Below are positions 34,218 through 42,774 of a DNA stretch of 64,000 nt, piece by piece. The stretch is from NCBI RefSeq assembly GCF_024158745.1, contig NZ_JAMZAW010000008.1, forward strand, positions 1 to 64,000, in the 5' to 3' direction. The position numbers were made by a program, and so were the translations under genes. The stretch comes from Paenibacillus tyrphae (GTDB taxonomy: Bacteria > Bacillota > Bacilli > Paenibacillales > NBRC-103111). Position 1 is the stretch's first letter, and every line of letters begins with the position of its first letter. The notes beneath the pieces were generated by a model. That model was given only the letters and a program-made list of their open reading frames with translations, was not told where the DNA came from and did not search any database.

Positions 34218-35078
34218 CTAATATAGTTTGTCGACCACGGATTTGGCCGTTTTCTCGATCGCTTGGAACGCTTCCGCTTTGCGCCGCAGAGCCACAATGG
34301 TCGATAAAATATCGAGCACATGAATCTGTGCAAGCTTGGAAGCAAAGGCTCCTCCCTGCAGCGGCGTTTCTTTAGACGAAGCGAGCAGCACGGCGTCGGC
34401 GTATTGGGTAATGGGCGAGCGGGCGTGGTTCGTCAAGCAGACGATGGTGGCGCCATTTTCGTTCGCTATCCGTACGGCGTCGACCAGATCCTTCGTGCTT
34501 CCGGAGGTCGAAATTCCGACGACCACGTCGTCCGGCCCCGTTAAAGCGCAGTTCATCGTGATGATATGGGCATCGTTCGCGCAGAAGGCTTGAAAGCCAA
34601 GCCGCATGAAGCGGTGCTGCGCATCCATGGCCGTCACGCCGGACGACCCGACGCCGAAAAAGAAAATCCGTTTTTTGGACAGCAGCGCATCGACCGTTTT
34701 TTGCAGCTCTTTTTCCTGCAGCAGGCTCATCGTGTCCTTCAGCGCCTGACTGTTGCTGGACGTGATCTTCTGGGCGATTTCGCCGATCTTGTCGTTCTCG
34801 TCAATGGCTCCGTGCACGTTCTCACTCGGGCTGACGAGGTCTTGGGCGACTGCCAGCTTAAACTCCTGGTAACCGCGAAAGCCGAGCTTCCGGCAAAACC
34901 GCAGTACGGTCGTCTCACCCGTCGCAGCCATCTCGGCCAAGTCGGTCACGGAGCTGTAGACGACTTTTTCTTTATCCTGCAGGACGACGTCGGCGACCTT
35001 CTTCTCGGCCTTCGTCAGCGAGTTGTAGTTGCTTTCGATCCACAGCAGCGCTTTCGCGCCGATTGATTGTTTGTTCAT
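34218..35078 (-). CDS. RpiR/MurR family transcriptional regulator
   Basis: 286 residues. The N-terminal HTH_6 domain (SLTKAEKKVADVVLQD, ATGETTVLRFCRKLGFRG) is followed by an SIS sugar-phosphate sensing domain (~residues 125-265: KKRIFFFGVGSSGVTAMDA, VVVGISTSGSTKDLVDAV). SIS-type regulators of this family respond to sugar phosphates, and MurR responds to MurNAc-6-phosphate. Given murQ next door this is probably the MurNAc-6-P sensor of the region. Ribosome binding site AAGGTGG. The dppA gene ends 37 bases upstream, in the same direction. Confidence 0.9.
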   Translation of the reverse strand: MNKQSIGAKALLWIESNYNSLTKAEKKVADVVLQDKEKVVYSSVTDLAEMAATGETTVLRFCRKLGFRGYQEFKLAVAQDLVSPSENVHGAIDENDKIGEIAQKITSSNSQALKDTMSLLQEKELQKTVDALLSKKRIFFFGVGSSGVTAMDAQHRFMRLGFQAFCANDAHIITMNCALTGPDDVVVGISTSGSTKDLVDAVRIANENGATIVCLTNHARSPITQYADAVLLASSKETPLQGGAFASKLAQIHVLDILSTIVALRRKAEAFQAIEKTAKSVVDKLY

Positions 35079-35114
35079 AACTAACCACCTTTTTTATCGT
35101 ATTCGTTTCATCGG

Positions 35115-35909
35115 TCAGAATGCCGCTGCCAGCAGTCCGGTTAAATGGTCTGCTTTGTAAACGGCGGTCAACCCGTCCGTCCTCTCGGCTGTTATTCCGT
35201 CATATCTGCGCGCGTCGGCTTGTTCGGTATGAAGAAAACGGATCGTCAGCTCGTACGGCCCCTTAAGGCGGAGCGGCTTCGGACGGTTCCCGTTCTCTAT
35301 GGCGCGGCGCACCGCTGCCTGCAGCTCGCTGCGTACCCGCTGCGGCGCTTTCATCAAGGCGGCATGCCGGCCGAGCGCCGTTTTCGTCTCGTACGCGACG
35401 ACGCCGGGAAGCTCGTTTGTGGCTTCCACGCACGTTTTGTCATCGCCGGAGACGAACAGCACCGGGACACCCTGCAAGCCGAACAACAGCCCATCCAGCC
35501 CGATCTCGCCGATCGGCCGGCCGTTCAGCCGGAGCGACTGCCACCCTTGCGATGTCATCGTATGGTCCCGCACAGCCAGAGGGGTCCCTCCCATCGCATG
35601 GTACCCGATCAACAGCGCGCCGTCAAACGTTTCGTCGAGACCGGGAAACCGATTCTCGACCCGGGTCGCGCCCATCACGTAGTCGGCCCCCGGATGCAGC
35701 AGCTCGGGAATGAAGTTAAAGCCGCTTCCGTGAGCGTCCTTCACGATAATCCGGGTCGCTCCCGCGTCCAGCAGCGCATCCGTCACGGCATTCGTTTCCA
35801 GCGTCAGCAGCCGCCGCGCTTCCTCGTACAGCGGCTCTCCCCTTACCAGTTGTTCCCTCACCGTCACGCCAGAAATCCCTTCCATATCGCAGCTGACGTA
35901 AAATTTCAT
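35115..35909 (-). CDS. D-aminopeptidase, M55 family (DppA-like)
   Basis: 264 residues. All residues known for B. subtilis DppA are at nearly the same positions: Asp8 and Glu10 (SCDMEGISG), His60 (KDAHGSG), His104 (GYHAM), catalytic His116 (RDHTM) and Glu134 (GEIG). The enzyme is a zinc peptidase that cuts D-Ala-D-Ala and D-amino-acid peptides, consistent with degradation of muropeptide stems. Ribosome binding site AGGGGAG. It lies between the Ala-Glu-type epimerase and rpiR. Confidence 0.92.
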   Translation of the reverse strand: MKFYVSCDMEGISGVTVREQLVRGEPLYEEARRLLTLETNAVTDALLDAGATRIIVKDAHGSGFNFIPELLHPGADYVMGATRVENRFPGLDETFDGALLIGYHAMGGTPLAVRDHTMTSQGWQSLRLNGRPIGEIGLDGLLFGLQGVPVLFVSGDDKTCVEATNELPGVVAYETKTALGRHAALMKAPQRVRSELQAAVRRAIENGNRPKPLRLKGPYELTIRFLHTEQADARRYDGITAERTDGLTAVYKADHLTGLLAAAF

Positions 35910-35978
35910 ACGATGCTCCCCTTTGTTTGTTATGGCAATGGATCGGTCCGTTTCAATGCGCGCCGGAGCTTGCCTATC

Positions 35979-37109
35979 TTATGAGTCGTCGGCAGCGTAG
36001 TCCTGCAGCTTGCTTTCCGAGATGCGGCAGCCGAGCCCCGGACCTTCCGGCAGGACGACTTCGCCGCTGCGAATCGGCCAGTCTCCTTCAACGGCGTCGT
36101 CTTTCAGGAACATCGGTCCGTTCAGATCGACCGGGTCCGTCAGCTCCAAATAACGGAACAGGTGCGCGGAGGCAACCAGCCCGAGCTTCGACTCCGTCAG
36201 CCCGCCGCCGAGCAAGCCGAGCCCGCTCTCCCGGGCGATCTCGCCGCACAGCTTGGCGCCGCGGAGGCCGCCCATCTTCGTCAGCTTGATGACGATGGAA
36301 TCGCAAGCTTCGCTGCGCAGCGCTTCCAGTACACCGCTCGGCGACCAAACGCTCTCGTCCAGCGCGATCGGGATGGAAACCTTGCGGCGCAGCTCGGCAT
36401 GACCGTGGAGCTGATTGGCCGGCAGCGGCTGCTCAAGCACGTCGACGCCGATGCGTTCGAGACCTTTGGCCAGTTGAATCGCTTGCGTGAGACGATAAGC
36501 CTGATTCGCATCCACGCGAAAAAATAACTTCGGCGCTTCCTGCTTCACCGCCGCGACGATATCCAGATCGTTCGCCGGATTCAGCCCGATTTTTACATCG
36601 ACGCCGGTGTAGCCTTCGTCCACGGCCTCCCGCGCTTTGTGCGCGGCTTCCTCCGGACTGTCAGTGCTGATCAGATAAGACAGGCGGACCGGGTGCGAGA
36701 AGCCCGACTGCCATAGTGCCGCTACCGGCAGACCGTAGCTGCGGGCGATCAGATCGTGAAGCGCGGTATCCACGGCCGCCTTGGCGATCGGCTGGCCCGG
36801 ATGAAGGCTGCCTGCGAGCTCGCGGTTCATCATCCTGTGAACCGCCGCCAAGTCGTCGGCGCGCTGCCCGAGCAGCACCGGCCTCAGGTAGTTGGAAACG
36901 GCGCTGCATACGGATTCGGGCGTCTCGTAGCTCCAGCGGGGACTCGGTCGCGCTTCCCCCCAGCCTTCGACGCCGTTGTCTCCCGTGATGCGGACATATA
37001 CATGCGGCGCTCCGGCGGATACGGCGCCGACCGTTCCTTGGGAGATACGGAACGATTGCTTCATCGGGAGGCGGAGCGGGAATACGTCAATGGCGGAAAT
37101 GCGGATCAT
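35979..37109 (-). CDS. Dipeptide epimerase, enolase superfamily (L-Ala-D/L-Glu epimerase type)
   Basis: 376 residues with the enolase-superfamily barrel motifs in order: VDVKIGLN (base Lys), RVDANQAYR, DVLEQPL, ALDESVW (metal ligands) and VIKLTKMGGL (second Lys). N-terminal FPLRLPMKQSFRISQGT and GWGEA fit the muconate-lactonising/dipeptide epimerase group. In peptidoglycan recycling such enzymes turn L-Ala-D-Glu into L-Ala-L-Glu, and dppA next to it supports that. Other dipeptides are possible. It probably starts the operon that runs through dppA to rpiR. Ribosome binding site AGGGGG. Confidence 0.85.
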   Translation of the reverse strand: MIRISAIDVFPLRLPMKQSFRISQGTVGAVSAGAPHVYVRITGDNGVEGWGEARPSPRWSYETPESVCSAVSNYLRPVLLGQRADDLAAVHRMMNRELAGSLHPGQPIAKAAVDTALHDLIARSYGLPVAALWQSGFSHPVRLSYLISTDSPEEAAHKAREAVDEGYTGVDVKIGLNPANDLDIVAAVKQEAPKLFFRVDANQAYRLTQAIQLAKGLERIGVDVLEQPLPANQLHGHAELRRKVSIPIALDESVWSPSGVLEALRSEACDSIVIKLTKMGGLRGAKLCGEIARESGLGLLGGGLTESKLGLVASAHLFRYLELTDPVDLNGPMFLKDDAVEGDWPIRSGEVVLPEGPGLGCRISESKLQDYAADDS

Positions 37110-37190
37110 GACAGGAACCCCCTATGTTCGCAAGTACTAGTTCCATTATACTATACGCAATAGAGATTATCTTCATTTTTTTAATACAAT

Positions 37191-37205
37191 GAGGAATTTT
37201 TCTCC
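37191..37205. promoter_or_regulatory. Palindromic operator between epimerase and murQ operons
   Basis: GAGGAATTTTTCTCC has the same half-sites (GGAG-AAA / CTCC) as the element at 34176 and lies just upstream of the murQ -35 box. It is well placed for divergent control of both operons. Confidence 0.5.
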
Positions 37206-37215
37206 CAAAAAAAGG

Positions 37216-37245
37216 TTTACGGAAAGCGCTTGCTCCTTATATAAT
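37216..37245 (+). promoter_or_regulatory. murQ: murQ promoter with catabolite-repression (cre) site
   Basis: TTTACG (37216-37221), 18-base spacer, TATAAT (37240-37245). The spacer contains GGAAAGCGCTTGCT (37221-37234), which matches the CcpA cre consensus except for the first base. Binding there would block polymerase, so glucose repression of murQ is expected. Confidence 0.75.
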
Positions 37246-37315
37246 GGAATTGATCTCCAGACTGAAGTTCATTTAAGGAGCATTTTTTCAAAACGAACCC
37301 GATGGCAGGTGACCT

Positions 37316-38233
37316 ATGAACGCGCACGAGACGGACCGACTCGAAACCGAGACCCGGGACCCGCAGGCTCCCGAACTGGATTTGATGACAACGGCGGACT
37401 TGGTCCGCTATATGAATGAAGCCGACCGGTCGGTGCCCGGTCATGTCGGAGAAAGTCTGGCCGACATCACCGCCGCGGTGGACGTCATTGTGGAAGCGAT
37501 CCGAGGCGGCGGCAGGCTGTTTTATGTCGGAGCGGGCACGAGCGGCAGACTCGGGCTGCTTGATGCCTACGAATGCCCGCCGACTTTCGGCACCTCGCCC
37601 TACCTCGTGCAGGCCGTCATGGCCGGAGGAAGCGGCATGCTGCAGGCCGACGAAGCCGCCGAGGACCGGGCCGAAGGCGGCGCGGAGGATCTTGAAGCCC
37701 GCGGGCTCTCGCCGCGGGACGTCGTCGTCGGCATCGCCGCCAGCGGCCGGACGCCTTATGTCGCCGGCGCGCTGCGCTACGCGCGCGAGGTCGGCGCAGC
37801 CACCGTTGCCGTGAGCTGCGTTCGCGGCTCGCTGATCGGCGCGCTGGCCGATACCGTTATCGAAGTACCGGTCGGACCGGAGGTCGTCACCGGTTCCACC
37901 CGCTTAAAAGCGGGCACGGCGCAAAAGCTGGTGCTGAACATGCTCAGCACCGTAACGATGATCCGCCTCGGCAAGGTGTACGGCAACCTGATGGTTGACA
38001 TGCAGCCGACGAACGGCAAGCTGCTGCGCCGGGCGGAGCGAATCGTCGAGATGGCGACCGGCGCCAAGCCGGAGGCGGCGGCGCACACGCTGCGGCAGAC
38101 GGGCGGCGATGTGAAGACCGCCATCGTTATGCTGCTCGGTCCGGCTCCGGATGCCGGACGGGCAAGCCGCCTGCTGCGACAGGCGGGCGGCAGCGTGCGG
38201 GAGGCGCTCCGGCTCGCGCGGGAGGATGCGTGA
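37316..38233 (+). CDS. murQ: N-acetylmuramic acid 6-phosphate etherase
   Basis: 305 residues. MurQ removes D-lactate from MurNAc-6-phosphate to give GlcNAc-6-phosphate. The SIS-domain motifs are clear: RLFYVGAGTSGRLGLLDAYE, with catalytic Glu86 before CPPTFG, the second acidic patch QADEAAEDRAEGG, and IAASGRTPYVAGAL. Near the C-terminus KLLRRAERIVEMATG continues the family pattern. Ribosome binding site AGGTGA. First gene of an operon with the DUF4434-like and ROK genes, driven by the cre-containing promoter. Confidence 0.95.
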   Translation: MNAHETDRLETETRDPQAPELDLMTTADLVRYMNEADRSVPGHVGESLADITAAVDVIVEAIRGGGRLFYVGAGTSGRLGLLDAYECPPTFGTSPYLVQAVMAGGSGMLQADEAAEDRAEGGAEDLEARGLSPRDVVVGIAASGRTPYVAGALRYAREVGAATVAVSCVRGSLIGALADTVIEVPVGPEVVTGSTRLKAGTAQKLVLNMLSTVTMIRLGKVYGNLMVDMQPTNGKLLRRAERIVEMATGAKPEAAAHTLRQTGGDVKTAIVMLLGPAPDAGRASRLLRQAGGSVREALRLAREDA

Positions 38234-38305
38234 TTCGCGCGCGGAGCGGTGAGCGTTATGAGGCTTAGAGTCCCCCCATATTTCAAGCAAAGCGAGGAAC
38301 GGCCG

Positions 38306-39271
38306 ATGAAACCGATCACGGGCACGTGGTTCGATTTTTACCATTGCAATCCATATGAAGGCGACACTTGGAACGCGGCGACCCAGCAGTTTACAGCACA
38401 CGATTGGGAGCTGAAAATGACGGAAATGGCGGAAACCGGCATGGATACCTTCGTCCTGCTCAGCGTGGCGCTGTACGGCAAAGCGTTCTATCCGTCGGAA
38501 GTGATGCCTTGGCGCTGGGATACCGTCTGCCCAGATCCGCTCGAAGCAGTGCTGGCCGCGGGAGATAAGCTGAATGTCTCGTTGTACCTCGGGCTCGGCT
38601 TTTTCACGACGCCGATTATGGGTCAGCTGTCGCTCGACGGCGATTATTCCCGCCTGCGCATCGATGTTGCGAAGGAGCTGGCGGAGAAATACGGGCACCA
38701 TCCTTCCTTTGCCGGTTGGTATTTCCCTGTGGAAGCGGCGATCCGCGAATATTTTCCGGACAACTATATCGCGTATGCGAACGATTTGGCCAATCTGTGC
38801 CGCAAGCATGGCCCGAGCAAGGTGCTGATCGCACCTTACGGCACCCGCACGGTAAAAGCTGATGACCGTTTCGTCGCGCAGCTTCGTGCACTAGAGGTCG
38901 ATTACATCGCCTATCAGGACGAGCTCGGCGTCAACCGGACGACCCACGAGGAGGCGAAACGAACGTTCGCCTCCCTGCGGGAAGCGCATGATCGGGCAGG
39001 CAAGCCGCTTTGGGCGGACGTGGAGTTATTCCGTTTTCAAGGGAAGGTACTCTACCCTCCTGACTTCGAACGGATCGAGCGGCAATTGATGACCGTATCG
39101 CCTTGGGTGGACAAAGTGCTCGGCTATCAATATCTGGGTATGATGAACAAGCCCGGCAGTCCGGTTCACGCAGGGCATGAATCGTCCGTCAAGCTGTACG
39201 AAGATTATATCGCGTTTCTGGACCGGAATGGTCTGCGTACGCCTGGTAAGGAGCGTTCGTCTCATGCGTAA
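38306..39271 (+). CDS. DUF4434-like TIM-barrel protein
   Basis: 321 residues from ATG 38306; an upstream in-frame ATG (38249) is less likely because GAGGAAC lies ideally before 38306. The motifs ITGTWFDFYH, EMAETGMDTFVLLS, LYLGLGFFT, FAGWYFPVEA, KVLIAPYG, DYIAYQDELGVN and PLWADVELF are those of DUF4434, a glycoside-hydrolase-like barrel with acidic residues at strand ends (Glu in FPVEA, Asp-Glu in QDELG, Glu in DVELF). No signal peptide, so it acts in the cytosol if it stays as translated. Its place between murQ and a sugar kinase suggests cleavage of an imported disaccharide or glycopeptide. That function is inferred. Confidence 0.78.
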   Translation: MKPITGTWFDFYHCNPYEGDTWNAATQQFTAHDWELKMTEMAETGMDTFVLLSVALYGKAFYPSEVMPWRWDTVCPDPLEAVLAAGDKLNVSLYLGLGFFTTPIMGQLSLDGDYSRLRIDVAKELAEKYGHHPSFAGWYFPVEAAIREYFPDNYIAYANDLANLCRKHGPSKVLIAPYGTRTVKADDRFVAQLRALEVDYIAYQDELGVNRTTHEEAKRTFASLREAHDRAGKPLWADVELFRFQGKVLYPPDFERIERQLMTVSPWVDKVLGYQYLGMMNKPGSPVHAGHESSVKLYEDYIAFLDRNGLRTPGKERSSHA

Positions 39272-40220
39272 GGTTGTTTTGGGTATTGATTTGGGAGGCA
39301 CGAACATCAAAGCGGGAATTGTAGACGACAGCGGCGAGGTGCTGAAGCATACGGTTACCCCGACTCAAGCGGAGCAAGGACGCGATGCGCTGCTGGGCAG
39401 GCTGCGCGCCATCATCGAAGACTTCCATGTGCACACCGCATCGGCCAGCCTGCTGCCTGCGGGCATTGGCGTCGGCACAGCCGGCTACGTTGAGCCGCTG
39501 AGCGGACGGGTCGCTTATGCCACGCCGAACTTGCCGGGCTGGACCGGACTGCAGCTGCGCGATGCCTTGGAGCAAGCTTCCTCCTTGCCGGTCGCCGTGG
39601 CGAACGACGCGCACGCGATGGCCGTCGGTGAAGCATGGCTCGGAGCCGGACGGCCGTACCGCGACTTCATCTGCGTCACGCTGGGTACCGGCGTCGGCGG
39701 CTCGCGCATTATCGATGGACGGCCGGACTACGGCGGCAGCGGCTTTGCCGGGGGCTTCGGCCATATGGTTATCGCTTGGGGAGGCCAGCCCTGCAACTGC
39801 GGCCTATCCGGCTGCTATGAGCAGTACGCCTCGGTAACCGCGCTGCTTCGGCTCGCAGCCGAAGCAGGACTTCGCGGCGAAGAGCTGCCGGACGGCGCCA
39901 AATCGATTTTTGACCTGGCAGCGGCGGGACATCATGGCGCTTCGGCCATCATTGAGCAATACGCCGAATACGCGGCGGTCGGTCTTATCAGCCTCGCGCA
40001 TGTGCTGAATCCGCAGGCGATCGTGCTCGGCGGAGCCGTCACCGCCCAAGGCGACGCGCTGCTGGGACGGATCCGCCGGATCGTCCGTGAACGCGCTATG
40101 CCGGTATACCGCGAAACGCCTATCGTTGCGGCCGAGCTCGGCAACGCCGCAGGCGTCGCCGGGGCCGCCAAGCTTGCATGGGACCGGCTGAGTGGCGGCA
40201 GATCGGATGAAGACGTCTAA
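39264..40220 (+). CDS. ROK family sugar kinase
   Basis: 318 residues. ATP-binding GIDLGGTNIKAG at the N-terminus, catalytic Asp in VANDAHAMAVGE, phosphate loop LGTGVGGSRI, and the ROK zinc motif GHMVIAWGGQPCNCGLSGC. It phosphorylates a hexose or N-acetylhexosamine. The start ATG overlaps the DUF4434 stop; AAGGAG lies nine bases before it. With murQ in the same operon and no PTS gene nearby, a MurNAc and/or GlcNAc kinase role (as for MurK-type enzymes) is the best guess. Confidence 0.88.
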   Translation: MRKVVLGIDLGGTNIKAGIVDDSGEVLKHTVTPTQAEQGRDALLGRLRAIIEDFHVHTASASLLPAGIGVGTAGYVEPLSGRVAYATPNLPGWTGLQLRDALEQASSLPVAVANDAHAMAVGEAWLGAGRPYRDFICVTLGTGVGGSRIIDGRPDYGGSGFAGGFGHMVIAWGGQPCNCGLSGCYEQYASVTALLRLAAEAGLRGEELPDGAKSIFDLAAAGHHGASAIIEQYAEYAAVGLISLAHVLNPQAIVLGGAVTAQGDALLGRIRRIVRERAMPVYRETPIVAAELGNAAGVAGAAKLAWDRLSGGRSDEDV

Positions 40221-41199
40221 GCTAAGGATACTTGAGCAAAGAAGACCGGGCCGAAGCCATTGGACCGTCTCTTACGCCTGAATGAAGAATGGTAGCACTG
40301 TTGGCCCTGCTCCGCTTGATTGAGAGGGCCTCACTATTGACCTACTTCGCTTGGATGAATAAGGGCGCGTTCGCTTCCCATCCTTCGGGGAAGCCGGAAC
40401 CGCAGCTGTAGTTTCGCATGAGATGGCTTCACTCGCCTATGTGGCGCTTGCGGCAGCTGCATTTCTCAACCTTTCTAGTCCCTTCTGAATATTTAGAGGA
40501 ACTGGCATGCGTTATTCCACCTAAATTGGCTTACCTAATCGTAATAGAGCACCTGTGATCACTTATCGCCGCCATCCTGAAGGAGTATAACTTTTTTCGA
40601 CACGTTTAAAGCACCTGATCTCCTCTATACTCTCACAATCGTTCCAACGTTTCGTATAACTCACCACAGTTCCTCTATTTTCAGCCTTTGACGGACCAAT
40701 TTTTTGTTGGTCCGTTTCATGTTCTTTTGGACGATGTCCAAGAAAGAAGCGAGCCCTCCCGGCTTACGCAGCGGTAATGGCTCGCTCCCTTGCGAATGAA
40801 CTACTACGACCTGTGCTGCCGCAGCTTAACTGGTCCCCGTTAACTTGACGGTAATGCTTCTTCCGATTCCACTCAGAACTCCCTGTACCAAGCTTCTCAG
40901 AACGCACATTATTGATCAAACGGATGATCTTCTTTGTATATTTTAATAAGTTTTTCTCAGCAAACGTCGGATGAAATTATGGCTATTTATAAAATTAATA
41001 CAATTAATAATTCATTTCATTAATTATCCGTGACGCGAAAGGCGCACAAAGCAGACCGCCATTTGCTAACCGCTCGGTAGATGACCCGCTCCAAACCAAG
41101 CGCCCCCCGTGTCGCTGCAACCGGTCGATAACCGGCTTGCAACAAGAGCCCACTCACAATAGCCCCCCTAACAAACCACCGCCGCCCCATGCCCCACGG
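40221..41199. other. Gene-free stretch with repeats and hairpins
   Basis: 979 bases with no convincing ORF on either strand. It holds the inverted-repeat element at 40485-40684, a perfect 9-bp hairpin (ACGGACCAA / TTGGTCCGT, 40691-40715) and a minus-strand hairpin (AGCGAGCC / GGCTCGCT, 40748-40786) with a T-rich tail. A palindromic pair around 41113-41143 (TGCAA-CCGGT / ACCGG-TTGCA type) could end the FAD gene. The stretch 40930-41030 is AT-rich. It looks like a zone where intergenic repeats have gathered. Confidence 0.6.
40485..40684. repeat. Inverted-repeat-bounded intergenic element, 200 bp
   Basis: CTGAATATTTAGAGGAACTG at the left and its near-complement CAGTTCCTCTATTTTCAG at the right bound 200 bases. 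Inside, AGAGCACCTGTGATC and AAAGCACCTGATC are similar direct copies. No ORF. Probably an extragenic repeat family of this genus. Confidence 0.5.
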
Positions 41200-42774
41200 C
41201 TACACCGGCCCCAGGACGGGCCACGCCAACTCCACGCCGCGCCTAACCAGCGCGCTTTGGAAGTCGGCGAGCCGGGCCGAATCGCGGCGTACTTGACGCG
41301 GAGAGACTCCCCGCTGCAAGCAGTATGCGGCCAGCGCACCTGCGGCTTCGCCGATATTCCACTCTACCGGGTGCAGACGGTAGCAGCCGTTCGTCAAATG
41401 CGTGACGCCGATGTTTTTGCAGGCGGGCAGCAGATTGTCCATCCGCACCGGAATCAGGCTGCCGAGCGGAATGTGAAACGGCAGGCTTGGGATATAGAAG
41501 CCTTCGCGGCCGCCTGTCGTCGGGTGCAGGTCGATTCGGTAGCTGCCTATACCGACGCTGTCGTGGAATGGCTCCGCGCCGACGTTCGCTCCGCGAGCCT
41601 CGGGGCTGATATGCTGCTCCTTGACCGTAAACTCCGCCCGGATGCGGCGGGATTCGCGGATGTACGGCGCCTTAGCCAGTCCGTCCGCCGTCCCCGTCAC
41701 ATCGCCGCGCAGTCGCAGGCCGGGATACCCGTTCCCGCCGTCGGGCCGGGGCGCTTCGGTTTGCAGCCAGTACAGCAGGCTAAGGCTCAGCTGCTTAGCC
41801 CCTTCTAAATGGCGCCGTCGCTCTTCTTCCGACACCTCATAGACACTGCCGAGCCAGTAGTCGTTCTGCGGCCAGTTGACGAGGGTCAAGTCGCTGTCGA
41901 ACGCCCCCGGGGCAAACTGCGACCGGTCGGCAATCCGCCGGTAATCCCATAACGAAAAAGCGCCGGTTTCGGGAAACAGCGAAAAGCGTTTCACCGCCTC
42001 GTTCGTTTTCAGCGGCGTCCAGCTAAACATCCGGTCCCGCTGAAACGGAGCCTGATAGCTGCGCCAGAACTCGTACGCCGCCGGCTTCTCGATCGTATGG
42101 TCCTCTCCCTCGCGGTAATCGAGAGCGAAGCACCACGTCACCGATTGAATGTCGAGCGGCTCCGGCTCCCCTTCGAGCGCATGCGGCTCCCCGGTATCCC
42201 GGCGCGATTCGGCGCCCGTCACGTACTCCGTGCCGGTCAGCGGCAGCAGATCGCCGCATTCCGTCGCATCAAGCAAGTAGTGTGCTTCGACGACGACACG
42301 GTCGCCGGACAGCGTATGCTCCAGCGTGACGGAGCGGACCGTATCGCCGTCCGTATCCGCCGCTGTCGGGCGAACGTTGAGCAGCAGCGTGATTCGTCCC
42401 GCATGGATATGCGGAGCGAGCATATCCTTCAGCACGGACAGAGCGACGCGCGGGTCGCAGGAGAGGCGGCTGACGCTGGCCATCCCCGGATTGAACCGGT
42501 CGCTGCGCATCGCTTCCGCAGTCAGCGGATAGTTCGCTTTGTAATACCCGCGAACGCGGTTGCGGAACTCCCGGTACTTGCGGGTACTGCCGAACTGTTC
42601 GATCCAGCGGTGCTCGTCCGCCGGAACGGCTTGACTCGTGAACTGTCCGCCGATCCAATCCGTCTCCTCCGTAAGCACGATCCGCATTCCGGCTTCCGCC
42701 GCGGCAAGCGCTGCGGCACAGCCTCCGATCCCGCCGCCGATCACGGCAATGTCACATCCGTACTGCCGATTCAT
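41200..42774 (-). CDS. FAD-dependent oxidoreductase
   Basis: 524 residues from ATG 42774 (AAAGGAGGT upstream, inside the nanE 3' end). The FAD-binding loop is CDIAVIGGGIGGCAAALAA, then WIGGQFTSQAVP and HYLLDATECGDLLPL, and near the C-terminus ACKNIGVTHLTNGCYRLHP and WNIGEAAGALAA. This matches the large FAD_oxidored family (PF12831 type) found in sugar and polysaccharide clusters, substrates mostly unknown. It overlaps nanE by 23 bases and ends the operon. In this setting it may oxidise an amino-sugar derivative. Confidence 0.82.
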   Translation of the reverse strand: MNRQYGCDIAVIGGGIGGCAAALAAAEAGMRIVLTEETDWIGGQFTSQAVPADEHRWIEQFGSTRKYREFRNRVRGYYKANYPLTAEAMRSDRFNPGMASVSRLSCDPRVALSVLKDMLAPHIHAGRITLLLNVRPTAADTDGDTVRSVTLEHTLSGDRVVVEAHYLLDATECGDLLPLTGTEYVTGAESRRDTGEPHALEGEPEPLDIQSVTWCFALDYREGEDHTIEKPAAYEFWRSYQAPFQRDRMFSWTPLKTNEAVKRFSLFPETGAFSLWDYRRIADRSQFAPGAFDSDLTLVNWPQNDYWLGSVYEVSEEERRRHLEGAKQLSLSLLYWLQTEAPRPDGGNGYPGLRLRGDVTGTADGLAKAPYIRESRRIRAEFTVKEQHISPEARGANVGAEPFHDSVGIGSYRIDLHPTTGGREGFYIPSLPFHIPLGSLIPVRMDNLLPACKNIGVTHLTNGCYRLHPVEWNIGEAAGALAAYCLQRGVSPRQVRRDSARLADFQSALVRRGVELAWPVLGPV

